Assembly: GCF_900157365.1 (NCBI RefSeq)
Contig: NZ_FUEZ01000004.1
Coordinates: forward strand, 2,777,066 to 2,841,065
Reading direction: 5' to 3'
Source: Mycobacterium numidiamassiliense
Lineage (GTDB): Bacteria; Actinomycetota; Actinomycetes; Mycobacteriales; Mycobacteriaceae
Length of the DNA: 64,000 bases
Positions 50,394 to 58,975 of the stretch are shown one piece after another (the first letter of the stretch is position 1; each line of letters begins with the position of its first letter). Under the pieces are notes generated by a model, which saw only the letters and a program-made list of their open reading frames with translations, was not told where the DNA came from and did not search any database. The position numbers and the translations under genes were made by a program.

Positions 50394-50810
50394 ATGACGG
50401 GATCGAAGCCCGCATATCCGGGCGAGGCGCTGGGTTTGCCCGAGAGCGGTCCGGGATCGCTGGCGCCGATGGGACGCCGGGTCGCGGCGCTGGTCATCGA
50501 TTGGCTGATCTCCTACGGCCTTGCGCTGCTGGCCCTAGGTTTGGGCGGCATCAGGACGCAGATGCTGTCGACGGCGATTCTGGTGATCTGGCTTCTGCTC
50601 GGCCTGGTCTCGGTGCGGCTGTTCGGCTTTACGCCCGGCCAGTTTGCGCTGGGTCTCACCGTGGTCTCGGTGGACGGACGAGCGGCGGGGATCGGCCGAT
50701 TGGCGGTGCGCGGGCTGTTGCTCGCGCTGGTGGTTCCGGCGTTGTTCACCGACTGGGATGGGCGCGGCCTGCATGACCGGGTCACCGGCACGGCCGTGGT
50801 ACGGCGCTGA
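50394..50810 (+). CDS. RDD-family membrane protein, Rv2219A homologue
   Basis: The 138 aa protein has the RDD domain: MGRRVAALVIDWLISYGLAL (Arg and Asp of the name), a second helix (STAILVIWLLLGLVSVRL), GFTPGQFALGLTVVSVDG and a third helix (AVRGLLLALVVPALFTDW). Conserved C-terminal GRGLHDRVTGTAVV is present. Transport or membrane function is unknown. ATG 50394 is used although no good Shine-Dalgarno precedes it; divergent from glnA1. Confidence 0.88.
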   Translation: MTGSKPAYPGEALGLPESGPGSLAPMGRRVAALVIDWLISYGLALLALGLGGIRTQMLSTAILVIWLLLGLVSVRLFGFTPGQFALGLTVVSVDGRAAGIGRLAVRGLLLALVVPALFTDWDGRGLHDRVTGTAVVRR

Positions 50811-50902
50811 ATCCGACGGCGGCGACCCTCCCCGGCAAGCGGGAGGTGCCCGAATGCACCCGGCTCCGCCGCGCGTGCGCTCGCCGCTAGCAGCAGGCGG
50901 TC
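50811..50902. terminator. Convergent intergenic hairpin region
   Basis: Between the convergent RDD and DUF4191 genes, CCTCCC (50826-50831) and GGGAGG (50840-50845) form a GC-rich hairpin with an 8 nt loop. There is no T run, so it is at most a bidirectional terminator of the type common in mycobacteria. Nothing else is evident here. Confidence 0.4.
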
Positions 50903-51658
50903 TTACTTGCGGCGCACGGTGCGCTGGACGCCGCGCATCTTGCCGGCGTTCGGCAGCGGCCCCTTGGGCAGGACGGCGGCGCCGGCCCGCGATCCCAGCG
51001 CGGCCAGCCGCGACTCCAGGGTGTCCATTTGTTTGGTGGTGATGTTGGCCGGCAGCCGGGTGAGATGGCGTTCCAGCTTCGCCAGCGGAACCTCGCCTTC
51101 GCCGGTGCCGACGATGATGTCGTAGATCGGCACCTCGCCGACCAGTCGCGCGGTGCGCTTTTTCTCCTGGGCCAGCAGCGGTTTCACCCGGGTCGTTGAG
51201 CCCTCGCCGATCAGGATGACGCCGGGGCGGCCGAGGACTCGGTGCACGGCGTCGAAATGCCCGGTGGCGGCCACGCCCGGGCTGACGCGCCACTTGCCGC
51301 GCAGGTTGTCCAGCACCCACGCCGCCGCGCCGGCTTGGCCTTCGGCCTGGCGGTAGACCGATTTCTGGGCCCGGCGGCCGAAGATGATGAACGCAACCAG
51401 CAGGCCCAGCGTCACGCCGAGGATGATCGACGTGATCAGGGTCAGCGCGCCGCCGAGCAGCACGCCCGTGGTCACCGCGATGCCGACGATCACGACGAAG
51501 GCGCCGATCATGTACGGCAGCAGGCGCTTGTCCTGCTTGCGCTGAAGGTTGAACGCCTGCCACAACTGGGTGCGCCGCTCCCGGGCCGCCGCCTTGCGGG
51601 CCGCCTGCGCTGCTGCCTTCGCGGCCTTGCTCTCTGCGGCGTTACGAGATTTAGCCAT
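50903..51658 (-). CDS. DUF4191 membrane protein, Rv2219 homologue
   Basis: The 251 aa product has a highly basic Ala/Lys/Arg N-terminus (residues 1-45), two adjacent TM helices (LLPYMIGAFVVIVGIAVTTG and LITSIILGVTLGLLVAFIIF), and a C-terminal cytosolic domain with RPGVILIGEGSTTRVKPLL and a basic end. This is the actinobacterial DUF4191 family, nearly always beside lipA, with unknown role. ATG at 51658. It is downstream of lipA by 26 bp and probably in the lipB-lipA operon. Confidence 0.9.
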   Translation of the reverse strand: MAKSRNAAESKAAKAAAQAARKAAARERRTQLWQAFNLQRKQDKRLLPYMIGAFVVIVGIAVTTGVLLGGALTLITSIILGVTLGLLVAFIIFGRRAQKSVYRQAEGQAGAAAWVLDNLRGKWRVSPGVAATGHFDAVHRVLGRPGVILIGEGSTTRVKPLLAQEKKRTARLVGEVPIYDIIVGTGEGEVPLAKLERHLTRLPANITTKQMDTLESRLAALGSRAGAAVLPKGPLPNAGKMRGVQRTVRRK

Positions 51659-51684
51659 AGTCAATAAGGATACGGACGCGCCGG

Positions 51685-52629
51685 TCAGCCCCGGGCCGAG
51701 GCACCCGGGGTGCGGGTGCGGGCGGCCTGCTCGTACAGGCGGCCCGCCCGATACGACGACCGGACCAGCGGCCCGGCCAGCACACCCGCGAAGCCCAGCC
51801 CTTCGGCGTGCTGCGCGAACTCGACGAACTCCTCGGGGCGCACCCAACGTTCCACTGGATGGTGGCGGGCCGACGGGCGCAGATACTGCGTGATCGTGAC
51901 GATGTCGCAGCCGGCGCCATGCAGGTCGGCCAGCGCGGTGCGGACCTCCTCGGGAGTCTCGCCCATGCCGAGAATCAGGTTGCTTTTGGTGACCAGCCCG
52001 AACGCGCGCGCCGCGGTGAGCACCCCCAGGCTGCGCTGGTAGGTGAAGGCGGGCCGGATCCGCTTGAAGATGCGCGGCACGGTTTCGACGTTGTGCGCCA
52101 ACACTTCCGGCCGCGATTCGAAGACCTCGCCCAGGCGCGCGGGCTCGCCGTTGAAGTCGGGGATCAACAGTTCGACGCCGGTGGACGGGTTGAGGTCTTT
52201 GATGGCGCGCACGGTCGCGGCGTACAGCCAGGCGCCGCCGTCGGGCAGGTCGTCGCGGGCCACACCGGTGACGGTGGCATAGCGCAAGCCCATCGTCTGG
52301 ACGCTCTCGGCGACCCTTCGCGGTTCGTCACGGTCGAGCGGGGCGGGCTTTCCGGTGTCGATCTGGCAGAAGTCGCAGCGACGGGTGCACTGGTCGCCGC
52401 CGATCAGGAAGGTGGCCTCCCGGTCCTCCCAGCATTCGAAGATGTTGGGGCAGCCGGCCTCTTCGCAAACGGTGTGCAGACCCTCGCGGCGGACCAGGCT
52501 CTTCAGCGCGGTGTACTCCGGTCCCATCCGGGCCCGGGTCTTGATCCACGGCGGTTTGCGCTCGATCGGGGTCTGCGCGTTGCGCGCTTCCAAGCGCAGC
52601 AACTTGCGGCCTTCGGGCGCAACGGTCAC
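51685..52629 (-). CDS. lipA: Lipoyl synthase LipA
   Basis: This radical-SAM enzyme inserts two sulfurs into octanoyl-lipoyl domains, here needed for DlaT and the glycine-cleavage H protein. The 314 aa protein has the auxiliary cluster motif CEEAGCPNIFEC (CX4CX5C) and the radical-SAM motif CTRRCDFC (CX3CX2C). The C-terminal RSSYRAG supplies the conserved Ser ligand. The GTG start overlaps the lipB stop (GTGA). Confidence 0.97.
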   Translation of the reverse strand: MTVAPEGRKLLRLEARNAQTPIERKPPWIKTRARMGPEYTALKSLVRREGLHTVCEEAGCPNIFECWEDREATFLIGGDQCTRRCDFCQIDTGKPAPLDRDEPRRVAESVQTMGLRYATVTGVARDDLPDGGAWLYAATVRAIKDLNPSTGVELLIPDFNGEPARLGEVFESRPEVLAHNVETVPRIFKRIRPAFTYQRSLGVLTAARAFGLVTKSNLILGMGETPEEVRTALADLHGAGCDIVTITQYLRPSARHHPVERWVRPEEFVEFAQHAEGLGFAGVLAGPLVRSSYRAGRLYEQAARTRTPGASARG

Positions 52630-53324
52630 GGTATCGATGCTACGCGCGCGGGCGTGGGCTGCCAGCTAAGGGCGAGATCGCCGTCCAGGGCCGCGCAGGC
52701 GGCCTCGGCGACCGCCGCGCGCACGTCGTCGACGCCAACCCGGTGCCCCAATTCCGCCGTCAACGACGTCACCCCGGCGTCGCTGATGCCGCAGGGCACG
52801 ATGGCCCGAAACGCGTCCAGATCGCAGTCGCAGTTGAGGGCGAAGCCGTGCAGCGTGGTGGCGCGCGACACCCGGACGCCGATGGCCGCGACTTTGCGGT
52901 CGGGCCGGCCTGCGCCGCCCGGCACCCACACACCCGAGCGGCCCTCGACCCGGGTGGCGTCCAGCCCCACATCGGTGCACACCTTGATCAGCGATTCCTC
53001 AAGGCGCCGAACGTAATTGATCACATCCAGCGGTTCGGCCAGCCCGATGACCGGGTAGCCGACCAACTGCCCCGGGCCGTGCCAGGTGATCTTGCCGCCG
53101 CGGTCGGTGTCGACGACGGGAGTGCCGTCGGATGGTCGTTCCTGCGGCTCGGTGCGCCGTCCGGCGGTGTAGACCGGCGGATGCTCCAGCAGCAGCAGTG
53201 TGTCGCTGCCGCCGGCGAGGCGGGCGTCGACCAGGTCGCGCTGCAGCTGCCAGGCGGTCAGGTAGTCGACGGTCCCGAGTTGGCGGACGTCGACGGCGGC
53301 CTGCTGCGACCTGATGGAGCTCAT
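52626..53324 (-). CDS. lipB: Octanoyl-ACP:protein octanoyltransferase LipB
   Basis: LipB transfers octanoyl from ACP to lipoyl domains, the step before LipA. The 232 aa product has LLLLEHPPVYTAGRR, GGKITWHGPGQLVGYPVI, the catalytic Lys in RKVAAIGVRV and the catalytic Cys in IVPCGISDAGV. The ATG at 53324 gives the expected length; the longer open frame upstream is not supported. Confidence 0.96.
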   Translation of the reverse strand: MSSIRSQQAAVDVRQLGTVDYLTAWQLQRDLVDARLAGGSDTLLLLEHPPVYTAGRRTEPQERPSDGTPVVDTDRGGKITWHGPGQLVGYPVIGLAEPLDVINYVRRLEESLIKVCTDVGLDATRVEGRSGVWVPGGAGRPDRKVAAIGVRVSRATTLHGFALNCDCDLDAFRAIVPCGISDAGVTSLTAELGHRVGVDDVRAAVAEAACAALDGDLALSWQPTPARVASIP

Positions 53325-53801
53325 GGCCGCGAGGTTACTCGCGTGTTCCTGACGATGGGCTGGCAAGTCGACACGGGGCCGCTGTGCAGCTGAAATCCCT
53401 TGTGCCACAGTGATTTCAACCGCCTCACGGCGGGCATTTTGTCGGTGCCCTCGGATCGTTTCACGTATGGAACGGCGGCGTTGTTGATCCGGAGGCGATT
53501 ACCGTGGCTTCGATGCATTCGCCACCGCCGTCGACGGGGTTTGTCAGCCTGAACTTCGGCGTGCTGACCAGCGCAGATGCCTCGATGTCCGCCGACACTT
53601 GTGACAATAGGCCCTAGTCCTACCTCAGGCCATTTCGTACGGTTGTACCGATCTATCTTTCGGGGAACGGGGCTTGAGCATTACAAGGGGGGTCGGCCAG
53701 TCGGCGAGCCTGGGACGTACACGCGTTCGGGTCCGGCATTAACAGGTGAATTTTCGACCCCCCGTTTTCGCCCCGCGCGGCCCGGAGCGGAAGGGGGCCT
53801 G
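53325..53801. promoter_or_regulatory. 477 bp divergent region between lipB and the WhiB gene
   Basis: No gene is supported. It must contain the lipB promoter (minus) and the WhiB promoter (plus). Features include GTACGGTTGTAC near 53637, an AT-rich TCTATCTTTC near 53650 and AAGGGGG at 53791-53797, the WhiB ribosome binding site. WhiB genes often have long leaders, so much of 53660-53801 may be untranslated mRNA. Confidence 0.45.
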
Positions 53802-54158
53802 ATGTCAGCCACTGGCGACACCGGACGAAGGAACACCACCAGCACTTCAGTCCACAGCGTTGACTACGGTGGGCAGGCCGAGGCCCGCGCCGCGTGGGTG
53901 TCTAAAGCCCGCTGTCTCGCCATTGACCCAGACGAATTGTTCGTGCGCGGCGCAGCCCAGCGAGAAGCCGCGGTGATCTGTCGACACTGCCCGGTGATCG
54001 TCGAGTGCGCCGCCGATGCGCTCGATAACCGCGTCGAATTCGGTGTCTGGGGCGGGATTACCGAACGCCATCGCCGTGCCCTGCTCAAGCAGCACCCCGA
54101 GGTCGTGTCGTGGGCCGACTTCTTCGCCGCGCAGCGTAAGCACCGCAGCGCGGGTTAG
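53802..54158 (+). CDS. WhiB4-like iron-sulfur transcription factor
   Basis: This 118 aa WhiB protein has cluster ligands Cys38, Cys60, Cys63 and Cys69 (SKARC ... ICRHCPVIVEC), the turn motif GVWGGITERHRR and a C-terminal RKHR. From WVSKARC to EVVSW it is strikingly close to M. tuberculosis WhiB4 (Rv3681c), a redox-sensitive nucleoid-associated regulator, but the N-terminal 30 residues differ. M. tuberculosis has no whiB gene between lipB and Rv2216, so this is a paralogue or a relocated copy. ATG with AGGGGG upstream. Confidence 0.9.
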   Translation: MSATGDTGRRNTTSTSVHSVDYGGQAEARAAWVSKARCLAIDPDELFVRGAAQREAAVICRHCPVIVECAADALDNRVEFGVWGGITERHRRALLKQHPEVVSWADFFAAQRKHRSAG

Positions 54159-54263
54159 CGCTACCGCGCCGCCTGGACGCCGGTCAGCTGATCGGCGACC
54201 GCGCGCAGCGTCAACATCGAAGATGTGGGTGTCCGGTCAGGATTCACACCAGCCATCGCGTAA

Positions 54264-55187
54264 TCAGTCGTGTTCGCGCCGGGCGGTGGCGTAGTCGAGC
54301 GCCTCGCCAATCGTGTTGTGGTGGAAGTCGAAACCCGCGCGCTCCAACACGGATGGAATGGCGCGCTGACCGATGAGCAGGCCCTCGTCGGCGAACTCGC
54401 CGAGCGCGGTCCGCACCGCGAACCCTGGCAGCATCAGCGGGGTCGGGCGGTTGACGGCGCTGCCGAACGCGGTAGTGAACTCGGCGTTGGTGACGGGTGC
54501 GGGTCCCGTCAGGTTCACCGGGCCGGACAGCGACGAGCGGGAGATCGCGAAAAGCAGTGCGCGCACTTCATCTTCGAGGCTGATCCACGACATGTACTGG
54601 CGGCCGCTGCCCAGCCGCGCGCCCAGGCCCACCGAGAACAGCGGCCGCAACCTGCGCAGCGCTCCGCCGGCCGGGGCCAGCACCAGGCCGGTGCGGGCGA
54701 GCACCACCCGGGCCCCGCCGTATTGAGCCGGCAGGGTGGCGGCCTCCCAGTCCTCGCACAGCTGCGCGAGGAAACCGCTTCCCGCCCGCTGGTTTTCGTC
54801 GACCACACGATCTCTGGTGTTGCCGTAGTAGCCCACCGCGCTGGCGTTGATCAGGGTTTCGACCCCGGCGTCGGCGACCGCCGTGGCCAGCACCTCGGTG
54901 GGGCCGATGCGGCTATCGCGCAAGCTCTGCTTGAAGGCGCCCGACCACCGACGCTGCCCGACATTGACGCCGCACAAGTTGACCACGACATCGACATCGG
55001 TCAGCGTGTCGACGTCGAACTCGCCGCGTGCGGGATTCCAGTGCAGTTCCTCGGAATTCGCCGGCGTCCGGCGCACGATGCGCAACACCCGGTGATCGGC
55101 GGCCCGCAGGGCGGCGGTCAACGCGGACCCGATGAGCCCGGACGACCCCGCTATTGCGATGACGGCCTTATGACCATCTGGAGACAC
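54264..55187 (-). CDS. NAD-dependent epimerase/dehydratase (TIGR01777, SDR39U1-like), Rv2216 homologue
   Basis: The 307 aa atypical SDR has the nucleotide motif IAGSSGLIGSAL near the N-terminus, VVVNLCGVNVGQRRW, SAVGYYGN (Tyr of the active site) and the C-terminal extension VLERAGFDFHHNTIGEALDYA. Known relatives are involved in cell-division-linked or cofactor-binding roles; the reaction is unknown. GTG start. It is 14 bp downstream of dlaT and likely co-transcribed with it. Confidence 0.9.
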   Translation of the reverse strand: MSPDGHKAVIAIAGSSGLIGSALTAALRAADHRVLRIVRRTPANSEELHWNPARGEFDVDTLTDVDVVVNLCGVNVGQRRWSGAFKQSLRDSRIGPTEVLATAVADAGVETLINASAVGYYGNTRDRVVDENQRAGSGFLAQLCEDWEAATLPAQYGGARVVLARTGLVLAPAGGALRRLRPLFSVGLGARLGSGRQYMSWISLEDEVRALLFAISRSSLSGPVNLTGPAPVTNAEFTTAFGSAVNRPTPLMLPGFAVRTALGEFADEGLLIGQRAIPSVLERAGFDFHHNTIGEALDYATARREHD

Positions 55188-55201
55188 GTTCGCGAAGCCG
55201 C

Positions 55202-56977
55202 TCAGAGTCCGAGGTCGGCCTCGAACGCTCCCTCTTCGAGACGGTGTCGGATCGTGGTGAGGAAGCGTCCCGCGTCGGCCCCGTCGATCAGTCGGTGGTC
55301 GTAGGTCAGCGGCAGATAGCAGATCGACCGAACACCGATCGATTCGTTGCCGCTGTCGTCGACGACCACGCGGGGCCGCTTGACGATCGCGCCGGTGCCC
55401 AGCATGGCGGCCTGCGGCGGGACCAGGATCGGGGTGTCGAACAGGGCGCCCTGGCTGCCGATGTTGGTGATGGTGAAGGTGCCCCCCGAGAGCTCGTCGG
55501 GCTTCAGGTCGCCCGAGCGGGCGCGGTCGGCGATATCGACGATGGCGCGGGCCAGCCCGGCCAGCGAGAGGTCACCCGCGTTGTGGATGACGGGGGACAG
55601 CAGACCCTGCTCGGTGTCGACGGCGAAGCCCAGGTGCTCGGCGTCGTAGTAGGTGATCTCCTTGGTGTCCTCGTTGTAGCTGGCGTTGATGTTGGGATGA
55701 ATCTTCAGGGCGTCGATCACGGCCTTGGCGATGAACGGCAGGTAGGTCAGATTCACCCCCTCGCGCTCGGCGAACGACGCCTTGGCTTTGGCCCGCAATC
55801 CCACGATCTTGGTCATGTCGACCTCGTGGGTCTGCGTGAGCTGGGCGGTGGCCTGCAGGGACTCGCGGGTTTTCTTGGCGGTGATCTGGCGGATCCGGCT
55901 GGCCTTCTGCGTGGTGCCCCGCAGGTGGGCAAGCGCGGGCGCCGGAGTGGGCGCGGCCGCTTTGGCCGCCGGTGGGGCTGCGGCAGGCGCGGGTGCCTCG
56001 GGCGCCTGCTTCGGTTTCTTCTTCGCCTCCGCGGCGGCCAGCACATCCTGCTTGCGGATGCGTCCGCCGACGCCGGTGCCCTTCACCTGGGCGAGGTCAA
56101 TGTTGTTTTCGTTGGCCAGTTTTCGCACCAGCGGAGTGACATACGGTGAGCCTTCTGCACCCGAGTCACCGGTCTGCGCCGCCGGCTGGGGTTGTGCCGG
56201 TTCGGGTTTCGGCTCCGGCTTCGGTTCGGGCTTGGCCTGCGGCGTGGGGGCCGGTTTGGCGGCGGGCGCGGGTGCCGGCTCCGCTTTGGGCTGAGGCGCC
56301 GGCTCGGGCGTGGGTTGCGGCTTGGGCGGGGCAGGGGCGGCGGCACTGGAGCTGTCGCCGATGCGTGCCAACTCGCCGCCCACCGGCACGGTGGCATCTT
56401 CGTCGGCCGTGATGCTGACCAGGACGCCAGCCACCGGCGAGGGGATCTCGGTGTCCACCTTGTCGGTGGACACCTCCACCAGCGCTTCGTCGACCTGCAC
56501 TGAATCGCCGACCTTCTTCAGCCAACGCGTCACCGTGCCCTCGGTCACCGACTCGCCGAGCTCGGGCATCAGCACCGGGGTCGCGGTGCCGCCACCGGAA
56601 CTCTGTTGGACGGCGGGCTCGGGCTCGGGTTCCGGTTGGGCCGGCGCCGCGGGCTCTGGTTCGGGCTCCGGCTGTGGCGGTGCCTCGGATTGGGGCTCGG
56701 ACGCGGGTTGGCTGAGTGCCTGCGACGCGCCGTCGGCAGCTGAGTCGCCGATAACCGCCAGCTCGCCGCCAACCTCGACGGTGTCGTCCTCCTGGGCGAC
56801 GATCTTAGTCAGCACACCGGCAGCGGGCGAGGGGATTTCGGTGTCCACCTTGTCGGTCGACACCTCGACGAGCGGCTCGTCGAGTTCGACCGCGTCGCCC
56901 TCCTGCTTGAGCCAGCGGGTCACCGTCCCCTCGGTGACGCTCTCACCGAGTGCCGGCATCTGGACGGAGAAGGACAT
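55202..56977 (-). CDS. dlaT: Dihydrolipoamide acyltransferase DlaT (PDH E2 / peroxynitrite reductase component)
   Basis: DlaT is the E2 core accepting acetyl from AceE; in M. tuberculosis it also serves the AhpC/AhpD/Lpd peroxidase system. The 591 aa protein has two lipoyl domains (about 2-78 and 135-210), each with the lipoylation motif STDKVDTEIPSP. A peripheral-subunit-binding domain (VTPLVRKLANENNID, near 290) and a catalytic domain ending LTYDHRLIDGADAGRFL with the active-site His follow. Two long Pro/Glu/Ala/Lys linkers make it longer than the M. tuberculosis protein. The start is followed by SFSVQMPALGESVTEGTV. Confidence 0.96.
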   Translation of the reverse strand: MSFSVQMPALGESVTEGTVTRWLKQEGDAVELDEPLVEVSTDKVDTEIPSPAAGVLTKIVAQEDDTVEVGGELAVIGDSAADGASQALSQPASEPQSEAPPQPEPEPEPAAPAQPEPEPEPAVQQSSGGGTATPVLMPELGESVTEGTVTRWLKKVGDSVQVDEALVEVSTDKVDTEIPSPVAGVLVSITADEDATVPVGGELARIGDSSSAAAPAPPKPQPTPEPAPQPKAEPAPAPAAKPAPTPQAKPEPKPEPKPEPAQPQPAAQTGDSGAEGSPYVTPLVRKLANENNIDLAQVKGTGVGGRIRKQDVLAAAEAKKKPKQAPEAPAPAAAPPAAKAAAPTPAPALAHLRGTTQKASRIRQITAKKTRESLQATAQLTQTHEVDMTKIVGLRAKAKASFAEREGVNLTYLPFIAKAVIDALKIHPNINASYNEDTKEITYYDAEHLGFAVDTEQGLLSPVIHNAGDLSLAGLARAIVDIADRARSGDLKPDELSGGTFTITNIGSQGALFDTPILVPPQAAMLGTGAIVKRPRVVVDDSGNESIGVRSICYLPLTYDHRLIDGADAGRFLTTIRHRLEEGAFEADLGL

Positions 56978-57204
56978 ATCCTTTGGCTCCTCGATCGCTC
57001 GTGGTCGGCGCAGGTCGACATCTGCTTACCACACGGCGGTGTACCGATGTGGAACGCCAGCGGATGTCCGAAACCCATCCTGTCACTGCCGCCGGACCGG
57101 CACACAGCCAGGGCTGAACCGCCGTCAGGCTGCCGGGCCGCAACGGGGCCGCTTGCTACGGTGTGGCCACTGAATACTCAGAGCAGAGTGCAGGTGAGGG
57201 TCTG

Positions 57205-58968
57205 ATGTCGGAAACACAGCATTTCGTCGACAGCGCCGACGGAGTACGCGTCGCGGTCTACGAAGAGGGCAACCCCGAGGGGCCGACGGTCGTGCTGGTG
57301 CACGGTTGGCCCGACTCGCACGTCCTGTGGGACGGCGTCGTCCCGTTGCTGGCCGAGCGGTTTCGAATCATCCGCTACGACAACCGCGGCGTCGGCCTCT
57401 CGTCGGCGCCCAAGCCGGTCTCGGCGTACACCATGGCGCGGTTCGCCGACGACTTCGCCGCGGTGATCGGCGAGCGCAGCCCGGGCCAGCCGGTGCATGT
57501 GCTGGCCCACGACTGGGGCTCGGTGGGTATCTGGGAGTTCCTGAAGCGCCCCGGTGCCGGTGACCGGGTCGCCACGTTCACGTCGGTATCCGGCCCGAGC
57601 CAGGACCAACTCGTCGAGTACATCTTCAGCGGCCTGCGCCAGCCATGGCGCCCCCGACGGTTTGCCCGCTCGATCAGTCAGGCGCTGCGGCTGACGTACA
57701 TGGTGTTCTTCTCGATCCCGGTGCTGCCGTCGCTGCTTCTCCGCGCGGCGCTGGCGAGCAAGGCGGTCCGGCGCAACATCGTCGACAACATCCCCGTCGA
57801 GCAGATCCACCACGCGGACAACCTCGCCTCCGACGCCGCACGCTCGGTGAAAACCTATCCCGCCAACTACTTTCGGTCGTTCACCAAGCGTCAACCGCCC
57901 GGCATCGTCGACGTGCCGGTGCAACTCGTCGTCAACACCCACGACAAGTACGTGCGGCCGTATGGATACGACGAATCCGCGCGCTGGGTGCCGCGGCTGT
58001 GGCGCCGCGACATCAAAGCCGGTCACTTCTCGCCGATGTCGCACCCGCGGGTGATGGCCGCAGCCGTGCACGATTTCGCGGACCTGGCCGACGGCCGGCA
58101 GCCGAGCCGCGCGCTGCTGCGCGCGCAGGTGGGGCGGCCCCGGGGCAGCTTCGGCGACACACTGGTGTCGGTCACCGGCGCCGGCAGCGGCATCGGCCGC
58201 GAGACCGCGTTCGCGTTCGCCCGTGAGGGCGCCGAGCTGGTCATCAGCGACATCGACGAAGCCGCCGTCAAGGACACCGCCGCCGGGATCACCGCCCGCG
58301 GCGGTACCGCACATGCCTATGTGCTCGATGTGTCCGACGGCGAGGCCGTCGAAGCATTCGCCGAGCGAATCGGCGCCGAACACGGCCTGCCGGACATCGT
58401 GGTCAACAACGCCGGCATCGGGCAGGCCGGGAACTTCCTGGACACCCCGGCCGAGCAGTTCGACCGCGTGCTGGACGTCAACCTCGGCGGGGTGGTGAAC
58501 GGCTGCCGCTCGTTCGGGCGGCGTCTGGTCGAACGTGGCACCGGCGGACACATCGTCAACGTGTCGTCGATGGCCGCCTACGCCCCGCTGCAGTCGCTGA
58601 ACGCCTACTGCACGTCCAAGGCCGCGACCTACATGTTCTCCGATTGCCTGCGCGCCGAACTCGACGCCGCCGGGGTGGGGCTGACCACGATCTGCCCCGG
58701 TGTCATCGACACCAACATCATCAACACGACCCGCTTCGACGCGCCCGCGGGAAAGCAGGACGAAGACGTGGACGGCCGCCGCGGACAGCTGGGCAAGATG
58801 TTCGCGCTGCGCCACTACGGGCCCGACAAGGTCGCCAACGCGATCCTGTCGTCGGTCAGGAAGGGCAAGCCGATTCGCCCGGTCGCACCGGAAGCCTATG
58901 CGCTGTACGGCGTTTCGCGTGTCCTGCCGCAGGCGCTGCGCAGCACCGCGCGAATGCGGGTGATCTAA
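57205..58968 (+). CDS. ephD: EphD: epoxide hydrolase / short-chain dehydrogenase fusion
   Basis: The 587 aa fusion has an N-terminal alpha/beta-hydrolase (LVHGWPDSHV oxyanion; nucleophile Asp103 in AHDWGS; His in KAGHFSPMSHP) and a C-terminal SDR domain from about residue 315 (TGAGSGIGRE for cofactor, NNAGIG, and catalytic NAYCTSK). In M. tuberculosis EphD acts on epoxy-mycolic acid precursors, which suits a window rich in mycolate genes. ATG 57205 has GAGGG upstream. Divergent from dlaT across 227 bp. Confidence 0.95.
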   Translation: MSETQHFVDSADGVRVAVYEEGNPEGPTVVLVHGWPDSHVLWDGVVPLLAERFRIIRYDNRGVGLSSAPKPVSAYTMARFADDFAAVIGERSPGQPVHVLAHDWGSVGIWEFLKRPGAGDRVATFTSVSGPSQDQLVEYIFSGLRQPWRPRRFARSISQALRLTYMVFFSIPVLPSLLLRAALASKAVRRNIVDNIPVEQIHHADNLASDAARSVKTYPANYFRSFTKRQPPGIVDVPVQLVVNTHDKYVRPYGYDESARWVPRLWRRDIKAGHFSPMSHPRVMAAAVHDFADLADGRQPSRALLRAQVGRPRGSFGDTLVSVTGAGSGIGRETAFAFAREGAELVISDIDEAAVKDTAAGITARGGTAHAYVLDVSDGEAVEAFAERIGAEHGLPDIVVNNAGIGQAGNFLDTPAEQFDRVLDVNLGGVVNGCRSFGRRLVERGTGGHIVNVSSMAAYAPLQSLNAYCTSKAATYMFSDCLRAELDAAGVGLTTICPGVIDTNIINTTRFDAPAGKQDEDVDGRRGQLGKMFALRHYGPDKVANAILSSVRKGKPIRPVAPEAYALYGVSRVLPQALRSTARMRVI

Positions 58969-58975
58969 CTCCGGC

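Noticed and set aside
57178..58815. 545-codon open frame antisense to ephD
   Set aside because: It is a GC-skewed shadow of ephD, whose hydrolase and SDR motifs are intact. The antisense product has no recognisable domain.
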